This document shows positions 1-7,806 of a stretch of DNA of 13,902 nt, piece by piece (position 1 is the stretch's first letter; every line of letters starts with the position of its first letter). The notes beneath the pieces were generated by a model that was given only the letters and a program-made list of their open reading frames with translations, made no database searches and had not been told where the DNA came from. Location: positions 1 to 13,902 of the forward strand of contig JAAWBP010000157.1 of NCBI GenBank assembly GCA_022792755.1, in the 5' to 3' direction. The translations under genes and the position numbers were made by a program. The DNA comes from Oscillospiraceae bacterium. Lineage in GTDB: Bacteria; Bacillota; Clostridia; Oscillospirales; Ruminococcaceae.

Positions 1-1
1 C

Positions 2-214
2 TGGAGGAACCGTACAGCCATCCAAGGAATCTGGCGGCCGGAAGAATTGGTTGGCAAGACTTGTATTGCTATCGTAAATCTCCCGCCGAGACCCATGATG
101 GGCATCGACTCCTACGGTATGCTGATCAGCGCGGTTCATAACGAGGAAGGTAAAGAAAAACTCCATCTTTTGATGGTGGACAATCACATTCCGGCAGGTG
201 CAAAGCTCTATTAA
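2..214 (+). CDS. tRNA-binding domain protein, C-terminal part (5' end outside window)
   Basis: The reading frame is open from the window edge to TAA at 212-214 and gives 70 residues. The order of motifs, RPEELVGK, then VNLPPRPMMGIDSYGML, then LHLLMVDNHIPAGAKLY, matches the C-terminal half of the OB-fold tRNA-binding domain found at the end of bacterial methionyl-tRNA synthetase and in stand-alone proteins such as CsaA and YtpR-like proteins. That fold binds tRNA or other nucleic acid in the cytoplasm. Only the end is present, so the sequence does not say whether this is the tail of a MetRS or a small free-standing protein. The stop falls right after the domain, as both architectures do. The terminator at 343-375 lies about 130 bp downstream and probably ends this transcript. 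The domain call is firm; the parent protein is not. Confidence 0.8.
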   Translation, partial: WRNRTAIQGIWRPEELVGKTCIAIVNLPPRPMMGIDSYGMLISAVHNEEGKEKLHLLMVDNHIPAGAKLY

Positions 215-342
215 GATGTACTGTTTTACCCATTAAAACGGGATTTACTTCATTGTCAGCAATCGCCCCAAATGCACATTTACATCATCTGATATAGGAA
301 AGTGTACAGAGCTGAAAAAATTGCATATTTTTAATTTTCAGG

Positions 343-375
343 CCTTGAGGAGTAAAAAACGCTCAAGGTTTTTTT
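343..375 (+). terminator. Rho-independent terminator
   Basis: A perfect 7-bp stem, CCTTGAG (343-349) pairing with CTCAAGG (362-368), encloses a 12-nt A-rich loop and is followed at once by seven T residues (369-375). It lies downstream of the tRNA-binding-domain gene in the right orientation to end its transcript. A weaker AT-rich inverted repeat (CTGAAAA at 312-318, TTTTCAG at 335-341) lies just before it. Confidence 0.8.
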
Positions 376-448
376 GTTGTGAAATCGCAAACTACGAAGA
401 AAATCCTTTCCCGTATATAATAATCGCAAAGGAAGGAGAGAATTTGAT

Positions 449-496
449 ATGAGCAATCTTTTAGTAGAGGTGCGTCCTGAACTCGTTCCGGAATAG
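449..496 (+). other. 15-codon ORF with a ribosome binding site; possible gene remnant
   Basis: An ATG at 449 follows a good AAGGAG-type ribosome binding site (about 431-440) and a TATAAT-like stretch (about 415-420). The frame encodes only 15 residues (MSNLLVEVRPELVPE) before TAG at 494-496. The strong initiation region with so short a product suggests either a leader-type micro-ORF or the preserved 5' end of a decayed gene. Nothing after the stop continues it recognisably in any + frame. The product matches no family I recognise, and the call is weak. Confidence 0.2.
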
Positions 497-567
497 TAGA
501 TAGACACCTGCCGTTTGTACCGGATAAGATTACATACAGCTCACACAAAAAGTGATTTGGAAAGGAA

Positions 568-648
568 AATGCGGCTGAGAATGGACTGCTGTCGTTAAGA
601 ACAGAGCTGTAAACAGAACAGGTTTCCGGTCAGCTCTCCGGCTGCATT
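568..648. other. Nested inverted repeat, candidate structured element
   Basis: Outer arms 568-577 and 639-648 (AATGCGGCTG against CGGCTGCATT) pair over 10 bp with two G-U wobbles. Inside them, AGAGCTG (603-609) and CAGCTCT (631-637) form a perfect 7-bp stem. The 3' sides of the two helices are separated by only one base, while the 5' side has a 25-nt insertion, so the helices could stack with a bulged arm. No known riboswitch or T-box core motif is visible. The element sits in the 612-bp gene-free gap (215-826), whose other contents are the terminator at 343-375, the micro-ORF at 449-496, a 12-bp A/T palindrome at 686-697 and the candidate promoter at 703-731. Confidence 0.3.
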
Positions 649-702
649 GGGAAAAAGGGTTCATTCGGTTGATTGACATTTCTATAAAAACGTTTTTTCT
701 TC

Positions 703-731
703 TTGTTTCCGAAGGGCATTTGGAGTATGAT
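703..731 (+). promoter_or_regulatory. Candidate sigma-A promoter upstream of the CPBP protease gene
   Basis: TTGTTT (703-708) is followed by a 17-bp spacer and TATGAT (726-731), about 95 bp before the ATG at 827. The -10 differs from consensus at one base and the -35 at two. A better -35-like TTGACA at 673-678 has no -10 at proper spacing. If real, this promoter would drive the whole 827-9711 gene series, since no convincing terminator is seen between those genes. Confidence 0.4.
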
Positions 732-826
732 TGATGTGAAAGCGGTTTCGTTCGAATCGCTCCAGTCTGATCGATTCGGGGGCTGATACAAGTCCTTAAA
801 CTATATTTACCGAAGGATGAAAGAAA

Positions 827-1576
827 ATGGCCGTGGAGAAGCTGAAAAAAATATGGTTCTGCGTCATGGTGGAGACAGCACTGATCGCCTGTGTAGCCCT
901 TGCAAATCTATCCCTTGAACCGTTACACTATTTTTTCTTCTATAACCTTTTATATGGTGTCCTGTTCAGTTTTTTGGTTCCGCTTCTTGTGCTGCGCAAG
1001 AAAAAAGAGACGCTTGATCTGGTTGGAGTAAAGCCTTTGGGCAAGAAGCAGCTGCTCGTTTTGGTTTTATTTGTCGCATTTTCAGTCGGCGGACAGTTGA
1101 TTCCAATTGTGATTTCGGGTGGAGTGATTCCATGGAACCTGCTTCCCATGGGCGTGATCCCCCTTATCATGACAACATTTTTTGAAGAGTTTTTATTCCG
1201 CGGCTTTTTTCAGACCAGACTCGAAAAGGATTTTGGAGCGCTGCCTGCAATCCTCATTTCCGGGCTGATGTTTTCGCTGTATCACATCGGCTACCCTGGA
1301 TTCCGCACCTTTCAAGACCTTTTGCTGCTGTTCGCTGTCGGGATTGGATTTGCCGCCGCTTATAAACTTTCCGGCAGCAATTTGATCGTCTCGTATTTTG
1401 TAAACCTTCCCAACGCGTTTGTGACCTATCTCCTGAAGTTCGAGCAGTTTCCGACGATGGGGCTTTCCTCGACAATAGCAGGCGTCATTACGTTGTGCCT
1501 TATCGCAGCGGTTTTTATCGTCTTTGGGGTAACTGCTAAAAAGGTGGAAGAGGGCGAGCGCGAGGGGTTCGAGTGA
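827..1576 (+). CDS. CPBP-family intramembrane metalloprotease (Abi/CAAX-protease-like)
   Basis: This is a 249-aa, very hydrophobic protein with about seven or eight membrane-spanning stretches. CPBP proteins are membrane-embedded glutamate proteases related to eukaryotic Rce1. In bacteria many serve in bacteriocin self-immunity, peptide maturation or regulation. Motif 1, EExxxR, is at E120-E121...R125 (EEFLFRG), and motif 2, FxxxH, is at F149...H153. The third family motif (HxxxN) appears only as VNLPN at 192-196, with Val in place of His, so activity is less certain. ATG 827 is preceded by AAGGA at 813-817. The gene leads the co-directional series that carries immunity-type proteins and RtcB, 61 bp upstream of the next gene. 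Family assignment is sure; the substrate is unknown. Confidence 0.88.
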   Translation: MAVEKLKKIWFCVMVETALIACVALANLSLEPLHYFFFYNLLYGVLFSFLVPLLVLRKKKETLDLVGVKPLGKKQLLVLVLFVAFSVGGQLIPIVISGGVIPWNLLPMGVIPLIMTTFFEEFLFRGFFQTRLEKDFGALPAILISGLMFSLYHIGYPGFRTFQDLLLLFAVGIGFAAAYKLSGSNLIVSYFVNLPNAFVTYLLKFEQFPTMGLSSTIAGVITLCLIAAVFIVFGVTAKKVEEGEREGFE

Positions 1577-1637
1577 TTTATGTCAGCGAAGGGAAAATAA
1601 AAGCGTTTCTATCCCGGCGGAAAAAGGAGGGACTGCG

Positions 1638-3734
1638 GTGTATATTGAGAATCGATATTGGAACAACTACATCGGCGATACGGACGACAGCCTGACGTTG
1701 GTCGATTATCTTGAAGATAAGGGGAAGGAAACGCTTTCTCTCAAAGAAATTTTTGAGGATACAAGGCTCAGTAAACTGAACGGGAAGATCAGGAGGACAG
1801 AAGCCTCTCTCGAATATACCGACCGGGAAGGACGGGAGCATTCTTTTTATTATGCCATCGACCTTGTAGCCGACCTCGCCGCCCTGTTGCTGGAGTGCCG
1901 TGTGAGCGGGAATGTCAGCCTGAAAGAGTTGTCCAGGGGATATTCTCCGGACCGAACGGTTCGGATCACCGCGGCGCCGGAAGAGCATGACTGGCTCAAT
2001 GGAGTTTTGAAGGATTTTGCGGAAAATCCGCTGGAATATGATCTCGCAGAAATGATGGATGAGGACAGTGCGAAAGAGATGGCCCAGCTTGTAGAAAGAC
2101 TGCGTAAGGAACTGTATGAAGCCGATGGAAGCAGCTTCGGCAAAGCGGATACGTCCGCAGACGCGCCGGAACCGGAAGAAGAGAAGGAGATGTCAGAGAT
2201 GGATTTATTGGAGCAATGCCAAATTTGGCACGAAAACGATGAGCATACGAAAATTATCGGCGCCCTGGAGGAGATACCCGAAGAGGAACGCACCGCGGCA
2301 ATCGATATGGAGCTCGCCCGTGCCTATAACAACCTGGCCGATCCGGCCGACCCAGAGGGGCGAAAAGCGCTCTGGTATGCCCTCGGCCTGCTGAGAGGGC
2401 ACAGAGAGGAGCTGGAAGACGATTACAGCTGGAATTTTCGGATGGGATACGCCTATTACTATCTGGATCAGGAAGGGCCTGCGATGCGGTATCTCAAGAG
2501 GGCGTTGGAGCTTCATCCCGGCGATGATCCAAGGTATAACACCGAGGCGGAAATCCGTGAACTGATCGACGACTGCCGCCACCGGCTCTCCCTGCCGCGC
2601 TTTGAGGAGAATTTTCGGGGGCGCACTATAAAAACCTGGGCGGCTTTTGAGCAAATCGAGGCGGAGCTTCGCCGGATCATGGACGAAGATGCCCGCAATG
2701 AGCGGGGAGAAGAGCTGATCGCCAAATGTGAGGAAGTACTGCATTTGACGTTCCACGATATCTCTTTTGAAATGGGGTTCAACGGCCAAAAATATGAACT
2801 GATTCTCACACCTGAAGGGGATAAAGTAAGGCTGTTTGAGCTCGTATATTTTAAACGCCACGCCCCGGATTCCCTCTTAGACCGCTGGAACTTCCTCGTC
2901 GGCCGCCAGCCCGTCAAAAACTGCGGCCTGCGTTCGGGCGAATGGGAGGTCTCCGGCGAGGACGTACGGGTCTGGACGGAGCGGCTGGGCGATCACAGCG
3001 TCGGGCTGAACCTTTACTGCGAAAAGCTGCTCCCCCTTTTAAAAGAAGACGAAAACAGAGCGTGGTGGATGCTCTCCACCCTGATCGATCAGGTTTTGGG
3101 AGAAATCCCCAACATGATGTATATTGAGACCATCGATCTGCTGGAAACGCCGAAGGAGGGGACGTCTATCCCCCTGACGGATCTGTCCGAGGTGTTGGAG
3201 GATATGGGTTTGCACATCTCCCTCGATCCGCAGGAATACCTGGAAAACAGCTATGTAGGATACCATATGGAGCCGAATGAAGACCGGGATGCTGAGTTTA
3301 GAATGGACGTGATTGCCGGCTCCACCAGCTGTGTGCCGCTGCTCAACGACTACCTGAACGATGAGAGCGATGGAATGGATGAACTTCATCTGGACGGTGC
3401 AGTGGGAGCTTGCTTGTGCTATCCCCTTTATGTCTTTGACGGGGAGGACAGAAGCCAGAAGATTTTTGACTTCAGAGATGCACTCGAAAACGCCGTAGAG
3501 GAACGGGCCGGCAGGGAAGCTGTCACGCTGACCGGCGGGGCGACAGGGGTGCACTGCGGTTATGTCGACTGTATCATATGGGATCTGGATCCGTTTTTAG
3601 AGGCCGCCCGCAGCTTTTTTGAAACGACATCCTTGCCCTGGGCTGTCCTGCGTGTGCTCCGCCGCGATGCGCAGGCTGTAACCCTGTTTGACCGGGAAGA
3701 GGATTCAAACGACGAGGAACGGGAAGAGGAGTGA
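1638..3734 (+). CDS. TPR-containing large cytosolic protein of unknown function, immunity-cluster type
   Basis: This 698-aa acidic protein has no signal peptide or membrane segment. Translation starts at GTG 1638, chosen because a full AAGGAGG lies at 1624-1630 with 7-bp spacing. Four regions can be seen: an N-terminal domain (about 1-165) rich in aromatic and acidic residues; a Glu/Asp-rich linker (about 168-190); a helical repeat region (about 191-310) with one clear tetratricopeptide repeat near 262-295 (YAYYYLDQEG...YLKRALELHP); and a large C-terminal region (about 320-680) of mixed alpha/beta character containing RWNFLVGRQP. The tail is a run of Asp/Glu/Arg. TPRs mediate protein-protein contacts. 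The overall layout resembles large proteins seen with SUFU, DUF4261 and DUF4253 genes in Firmicutes immunity arrays, but I cannot assign a Pfam name to the terminal domains. There is no visible catalytic motif. It is 97 bp upstream of rtcB. Confidence 0.7.
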   Translation: MYIENRYWNNYIGDTDDSLTLVDYLEDKGKETLSLKEIFEDTRLSKLNGKIRRTEASLEYTDREGREHSFYYAIDLVADLAALLLECRVSGNVSLKELSRGYSPDRTVRITAAPEEHDWLNGVLKDFAENPLEYDLAEMMDEDSAKEMAQLVERLRKELYEADGSSFGKADTSADAPEPEEEKEMSEMDLLEQCQIWHENDEHTKIIGALEEIPEEERTAAIDMELARAYNNLADPADPEGRKALWYALGLLRGHREELEDDYSWNFRMGYAYYYLDQEGPAMRYLKRALELHPGDDPRYNTEAEIRELIDDCRHRLSLPRFEENFRGRTIKTWAAFEQIEAELRRIMDEDARNERGEELIAKCEEVLHLTFHDISFEMGFNGQKYELILTPEGDKVRLFELVYFKRHAPDSLLDRWNFLVGRQPVKNCGLRSGEWEVSGEDVRVWTERLGDHSVGLNLYCEKLLPLLKEDENRAWWMLSTLIDQVLGEIPNMMYIETIDLLETPKEGTSIPLTDLSEVLEDMGLHISLDPQEYLENSYVGYHMEPNEDRDAEFRMDVIAGSTSCVPLLNDYLNDESDGMDELHLDGAVGACLCYPLYVFDGEDRSQKIFDFRDALENAVEERAGREAVTLTGGATGVHCGYVDCIIWDLDPFLEAARSFFETTSLPWAVLRVLRRDAQAVTLFDREEDSNDEEREEE

Positions 3735-3831
3735 CGCGGCGGAACGAACGTCCCTGACCCGGCTGGATCGAGGAAACGACAGACCGGCTGGCCCAATGAT
3801 TGAGTCAGCCTTGGATGAATGAGGCATAGAA

Positions 3832-5040
3832 ATGATAGAGATAAAAGGAAAATACAACGAAGCGAAGATATTCACCGATGTGGTGGACAACGCTTCCGTG
3901 GCGCAGGTGCTCGAGCTGTGCAATCAGGAATTTGCCGCGGGAAGCCGGATCCGGCTGATGCCGGACATCCACGCGGGAGCGGGATGCACGATCGGCACCA
4001 CCATGACCATCACGGATAAAATCGTGCCGAACCTTGTGGGGGTTGACATCGGATGCGGTATGGAAACCATCCGCATCAGGGAATCCCATATTGAACTCCA
4101 AAAGCTGGATAAGCTGATATATGAGAAAATCCCTTCGGGTTTTGGGATCAGAAGCAAAGTACATCCCTATTTGAAACAGGTGGAGCTCGGTAAGCTGTGC
4201 TGTGCAAAGCATGTGGACATTCCGCGTGCGGAAAAGAGCATCGGCACGCTGGGCGGCGGAAACCATTTCATCGAAGCGGATAAAGACGATGAGGGGAACC
4301 TCTACATCGTCGTCCATTCCGGTAGCCGTCACCTGGGGGTTGAAGTGGCAAAATACTATCAGGAGGAAGGCTACAAGGTGCTCAACGGCACAGACGATGC
4401 CTCCATCGAGGCGATGATCGCTCAGATGAAGCAGGAGGGGCGCCAGAAGGAAATCCAAAAGGAAGTAAAGCGGCTGAAAAATCTGAAACAGACAAAGATA
4501 CCAAAGGCGCTCGCTTATCTATCCGGGGAGCTGTTTGAACAGTATCTGCATGATATGAAGATCGTCCAGCAGTTTGCCGCGCTGAACCGCCGGGCGATGA
4601 TGGACGAGATCGTAAAAGGCATGAAGCTCCATGTGGAGGAGCAGTTTACAACGATTCACAATTACATTGATACCGATCGGATGATTCTGAGAAAGGGCTC
4701 CGTTTCAGCCCAGTCGGGGGAAAAGCTGCTTATCCCGATCAATATGAGGGACGGCAGCTTGATCTGCCTGGGAAAAGGCAACGAGGACTGGAACTTCTCC
4801 GCACCGCATGGGGCGGGCAGGCTGATGAGCCGCGCCGAGGCAAAACAGTCGTTCACGGTTTCGGAATTCAAAAAGCAGATGGCAGACGTCTACACGACAT
4901 CGGTGAGCAAGTCGACCCTCGACGAATGCCCCATGGCATATAAGGATATGAAAGCGATCCTAGACAACATCGGACCTACGGCGGAAGTGATTCAGACGAT
5001 CCGCCCGATTTACAATTTCAAAGCAGGAGAAGAGGACTGA
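3832..5040 (+). CDS. rtcB: RtcB-family RNA ligase (RNA-splicing ligase, 3'-phosphate/5'-OH)
   Basis: RtcB is a cytosolic GTP- and Mn2+-dependent ligase that joins RNA ends bearing 2',3'-cyclic phosphate or 3'-phosphate to 5'-OH ends. It acts in tRNA splicing in archaea and animals and in RNA repair in bacteria. At 402 aa it has bacterial RtcB length. All signature blocks are present: GVDIGCGM with D72 and C75; GGGNHF with N144 and H145; HSGSR with H162; the AxxNR block with N252; IHNY with H276; APHGAGR with H326, the predicted guanylylated histidine; and ECPMAYK at 365-371. The metal-binding and nucleotidyl-transfer residues look intact, so the protein should be active. GAGG at 3821-3824 precedes the ATG. 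The stop is followed directly by the GGAGG of the next gene, so the two are probably coupled. Neither an rtcA/rtcR nor an archease gene is nearby; its neighbours are immunity-type genes instead, which points to repair of toxin-cut RNA. Confidence 0.95.
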   Translation: MIEIKGKYNEAKIFTDVVDNASVAQVLELCNQEFAAGSRIRLMPDIHAGAGCTIGTTMTITDKIVPNLVGVDIGCGMETIRIRESHIELQKLDKLIYEKIPSGFGIRSKVHPYLKQVELGKLCCAKHVDIPRAEKSIGTLGGGNHFIEADKDDEGNLYIVVHSGSRHLGVEVAKYYQEEGYKVLNGTDDASIEAMIAQMKQEGRQKEIQKEVKRLKNLKQTKIPKALAYLSGELFEQYLHDMKIVQQFAALNRRAMMDEIVKGMKLHVEEQFTTIHNYIDTDRMILRKGSVSAQSGEKLLIPINMRDGSLICLGKGNEDWNFSAPHGAGRLMSRAEAKQSFTVSEFKKQMADVYTTSVSKSTLDECPMAYKDMKAILDNIGPTAEVIQTIRPIYNFKAGEED

Positions 5041-5052
5041 GGAGGATTCGGA

Positions 5053-5817
5053 ATGGGACTCGATATTTATGCCGGCACGCTGACCAGATACTATATGCAC
5101 GACTGGAAAAGCGTCGTGCAGCAATGGGCGGAGGCGAACGGAATGAAATTCCAAAGATTTGCTCCGAATGAGGAGGAGATCGAGGAAGAAACGGATCCGG
5201 CCAGAGTTCGGGAAGCAGTGGAAAATTGGCGGGATCAGATTGTCGCCGCTGTTTCCCAGCCGGGGCAGGAGCCTTTCACCCCGTGGCCCGAGGACTGCGA
5301 GCGGCCGTATTATACCGATAAGCCGGATTGGGATGCCTACGGCGCCCTGCTGCTGGCAGCGGCCTGTTACAGCTACGGCGAACCCCTTCCTGCCACGGTG
5401 TCCAAGGGGTGGGATTTTATGGAGCATCCCCTGATCCGTCGGCTGTCCGAGGATCAGGAAAAGGTTTGGTCGCTGCTCCGCGGGGCGGTTTGGTGGATCC
5501 CGCTGCCGGACGGCTTTTTCTTCGAGGCGCCTCTGCCGACCGGAAACCGGGAGGTAATTGCGACAACGGCGGGCCTGCGCCAAGAGCTCGAGCGGCTCAA
5601 TGAGCTGGCATGGCGGGCGGACGAGAAAACCATCCTCGGCTGGAGCGACACCGAGGGTTACCCAGCGGATGGGACAGTCAACGACGGCACGGTGCAAACC
5701 GGTGAGACCCATACGGTATACGATACACAGTCGCTTGCAAAATTCGCTTTTTCGATTCTTTATCAGGCGCTGCTTTTTTCCGAAATACACCAGGTGCCGA
5801 TTTTGCTCGATTATTAA
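5053..5817 (+). CDS. Uncharacterised 254-aa protein of the immunity-type cluster
   Basis: No family that I can name fits. The start at ATG 5053 is supported by GGAGG (5041-5045) placed immediately after the rtcB stop, leaving a gap of only 12 bp, so it is almost certainly cotranscribed and translationally coupled with rtcB. The protein begins MGLDIYAGTLTRYY, is acidic and rich in tryptophan (for example WWIP near 153-156), and lacks a signal peptide or transmembrane helix. A helical middle segment contains ACYSYGEPLP, and the C-terminal end is hydrophobic (ALLFSEIHQVPILLDY). There is no recognisable nucleotide-binding or catalytic motif. The aromatic-rich, acidic, cytosolic make-up and the SUFU and DUF4261 neighbours suggest a small toxin-binding protein. 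That role is inferred from context only. Confidence 0.75.
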   Translation: MGLDIYAGTLTRYYMHDWKSVVQQWAEANGMKFQRFAPNEEEIEEETDPARVREAVENWRDQIVAAVSQPGQEPFTPWPEDCERPYYTDKPDWDAYGALLLAAACYSYGEPLPATVSKGWDFMEHPLIRRLSEDQEKVWSLLRGAVWWIPLPDGFFFEAPLPTGNREVIATTAGLRQELERLNELAWRADEKTILGWSDTEGYPADGTVNDGTVQTGETHTVYDTQSLAKFAFSILYQALLFSEIHQVPILLDY

Positions 5818-5844
5818 AAATACTTTTGACCGGAGGATCAAGCG

Positions 5845-6888
5845 ATGTGTGACGAAACAGGATTGGAGCAGGTGGGCTTCGATGCGATTGCCGAAGCCTT
5901 AAATACTTTATACCCGGATCAGGCGGGGGCTTTTTATAGGACGATCGTCCCCTATGCTTTGGGCGGGAATGATCCGCTAGACGGCGTACAAGTCTTTAAA
6001 AGTGAACGCGGAATGCCCCACTGGCACTATGTGACCTATGGCTTTACCGAGCTTTACGAAAAAGAAACCGACAATCCGGAAGAGAGCGGGTACGGCTTTG
6101 AGCTGACTTTCCGGTTAAAACGGGGCGAAGAGGAGCAGCCGCCCGCCTGGCCGATCAATCTGCTCCAGAATTTGGCGAGGTATGTCTTTTCCAGCGGCAA
6201 TGTATTCGGTTCGGGCCATCACATGAGCTGCAACGGACCGATTGCCCTGGAAGAGGATACCGAGCTCACCGCACTGGGGTTCAGGACGGACATCGAGCTC
6301 GGTGAAATGGATACGCCCAACGGCCATATGGTGTTTTTGCAGGCGGTGGGGATTACCGACGATGAGATGAGCGCCATGATGTGCTGGAACGGAGAAAAGT
6401 TTTTGGCATCTCTGGAGCCCTTTTTGCCTTTGTGTATCACCGACCTGCCCCGTCCGTCGCTGATGGAAAACCCGAAAGTGCAGAGAGTATGGGAAAGCGG
6501 CGTAGAAGCGGACGGTTCCTCGACCGGGTTCCTTTACCTGGACGAGGTGGGAGCTCAGCTGCAACAGGAGAGAGCGATGATCCGGCTGGGGGCGGGGCAT
6601 GACGCCATTCTTGCGAATATGCTTCGCGCAAGGGTCGGAAAGGGCAGGAGCCTTTATTTGCAGAGCAAAGAAGCCGCTGTCCTGTTCGAGTTGGGCGAAC
6701 GGTTCCAGAAAGACCTGTGTGACGGTGTTCTTCATCTCACCCTGACGAAAACCACCCTGGAGGAATTTTGCAGCCTGCTGAAGCCCCATGCGGGGGTTTA
6801 TCCCTTGCCGGATGTTCCTCTTACATTGGAATTGGTTCCTACAAAAATAACAGATCAGGATGGGAATGTCCTGAAAGTAATTGGATAA
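5845..6888 (+). CDS. Suppressor-of-fused (SUFU) domain protein
   Basis: This is a 347-aa cytosolic protein with GGAGG at 5832-5836, 8 bp before the ATG. Residues about 25-210 match the bacterial SUFU domain: PHWHYVTYGFTELYE; a FELTFRL strand followed by WPINLLQNLARYVF; then SGNVFGSGHHM (117-127), and a strand ending in the MVFLQAVGITDDEM block. In animals SUFU binds Gli factors. In bacteria the domain is a predicted immunity protein that binds secreted toxins of polymorphic toxin systems. After the domain comes a ~135-aa extension (about 215-347) that I cannot place; it ends in a short basic/hydrophobic strand region. The gene is 27 bp downstream of the unrecognised 254-aa gene and 15 bp upstream of the DUF4261 gene. 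The domain call is strong; the cognate toxin is unknown. Confidence 0.85.
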   Translation: MCDETGLEQVGFDAIAEALNTLYPDQAGAFYRTIVPYALGGNDPLDGVQVFKSERGMPHWHYVTYGFTELYEKETDNPEESGYGFELTFRLKRGEEEQPPAWPINLLQNLARYVFSSGNVFGSGHHMSCNGPIALEEDTELTALGFRTDIELGEMDTPNGHMVFLQAVGITDDEMSAMMCWNGEKFLASLEPFLPLCITDLPRPSLMENPKVQRVWESGVEADGSSTGFLYLDEVGAQLQQERAMIRLGAGHDAILANMLRARVGKGRSLYLQSKEAAVLFELGERFQKDLCDGVLHLTLTKTTLEEFCSLLKPHAGVYPLPDVPLTLELVPTKITDQDGNVLKVIG

Positions 6889-6903
6889 TGGGGGAAACGT
6901 CTG

Positions 6904-7779
6904 ATGAATAAAGTGTTTAAGCAGAATAGGGAAGAAAAAGGCGGCAGGCCGGGCGCCCCTTTTTTAATCGAGCTGTTGTTTCGAGAGCCCGTTTCCATGC
7001 CGGACAAGGAAAGCATGACGGCGGCGATGGCGCGCCATGTCGGGACGGTGGATTGTTTTTGCCATGATGAAAAGACAGCGGGCTTTGCCGCGCTCGGCCA
7101 TGTGGCTGAGTTTAAAGACGGCAAGTGCCCCGTACAGCTGATGATCACCGGATGCAATGCTTTTTCGGCTGACAATTTCGATGAATTTCTCCTGAGCCAG
7201 ATGTGGGACTGCGTGGATGAAAGAGACCATATTTTTGAGGAGTGCCGTTACCAGGTGGTCGCCGTCGATATGCTCGCTGCCGCCCTTCCCGCACTTGAAA
7301 GGGCGAACCTCGACATGGATTTTCTGGATGCCCTGGCGGAGCTTTTCCCCACCTGTGAGGCGTTTTATTTTCAAAACAGCGGAAAGCTGATTCTGGGGCG
7401 GGAGGTCAGGGAACACCGGATCGAAGGCGCCGGCCGCTTCATCCGCTTTGGGGTGAACGTGCGGTTTTTCAAGGTGGACGGCACCGAGGATATGGTGGTG
7501 GATACGGTGGGGATGAGCACCCTTTTTCTGCCGGATTTGCAGTATCATTTTCACGGCATGGATCCCAACTGGGTCGTGAACCACGCCTACAACACAGCGG
7601 CTTATATTCTCGAAAACGACAGCCCGATCAAAGACGGCGAAACCATCGACGGGATTACGGACGGGGCTTTTTCCCGGGATTTGCAGTGGAAATGCCGTTA
7701 TGAGGAGGCGCTGATCCAGCCAGTGAGGGAAGTGCTCGACATCTGTATGGGTGAAAACGCTTCAGGCGGCAGGCAGTAG
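6904..7779 (+). CDS. DUF4261 domain protein
   Basis: This 291-aa protein starts at ATG 6904, only 15 bp after the SUFU stop, behind a G-rich and rather weak ribosome binding site (6890-6894). The N-terminal part (about 17-130) has FLIELLFREPVSMPDKE and then a cysteine-containing strand region. The C-terminal DUF4261 signature is clear at about 178-255: RFGVNVRFF, a DTVGMSTLFLPDLQYHFHGMDP run, a YNTAAYI helix, then KDGETIDG. A final WKCRYEEALIQPVREVLDI helix closes the domain. DUF4261 is a cytosolic family of unproven biochemistry, repeatedly found in immunity-protein arrays with SUFU and SMI1/KNR4 members. No enzyme motif is visible. Family confident; role inferred from neighbours. Confidence 0.85.
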   Translation: MNKVFKQNREEKGGRPGAPFLIELLFREPVSMPDKESMTAAMARHVGTVDCFCHDEKTAGFAALGHVAEFKDGKCPVQLMITGCNAFSADNFDEFLLSQMWDCVDERDHIFEECRYQVVAVDMLAAALPALERANLDMDFLDALAELFPTCEAFYFQNSGKLILGREVREHRIEGAGRFIRFGVNVRFFKVDGTEDMVVDTVGMSTLFLPDLQYHFHGMDPNWVVNHAYNTAAYILENDSPIKDGETIDGITDGAFSRDLQWKCRYEEALIQPVREVLDICMGENASGGRQ

Positions 7780-7806
7780 CTTTTTGCATCATAGGAAGGA
7801 GATAGA

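Noticed and set aside
363..548. 61-codon minus-strand frame
   Set aside because: It runs through the complement of the terminator T-tract, has no ribosome binding site and no recognisable protein features.
3735..3831. Terminator or promoter between the TPR gene and rtcB
   Set aside because: The 97-bp gap has a repeated CCGGCTGG motif but no stem with a T-tract and no convincing -35/-10 pair.
4960..5841. 293-codon minus-strand frame across the 254-aa gene
   Set aside because: It overlaps the end of rtcB and has no family match. The + strand gene is coupled to rtcB by its ribosome binding site.
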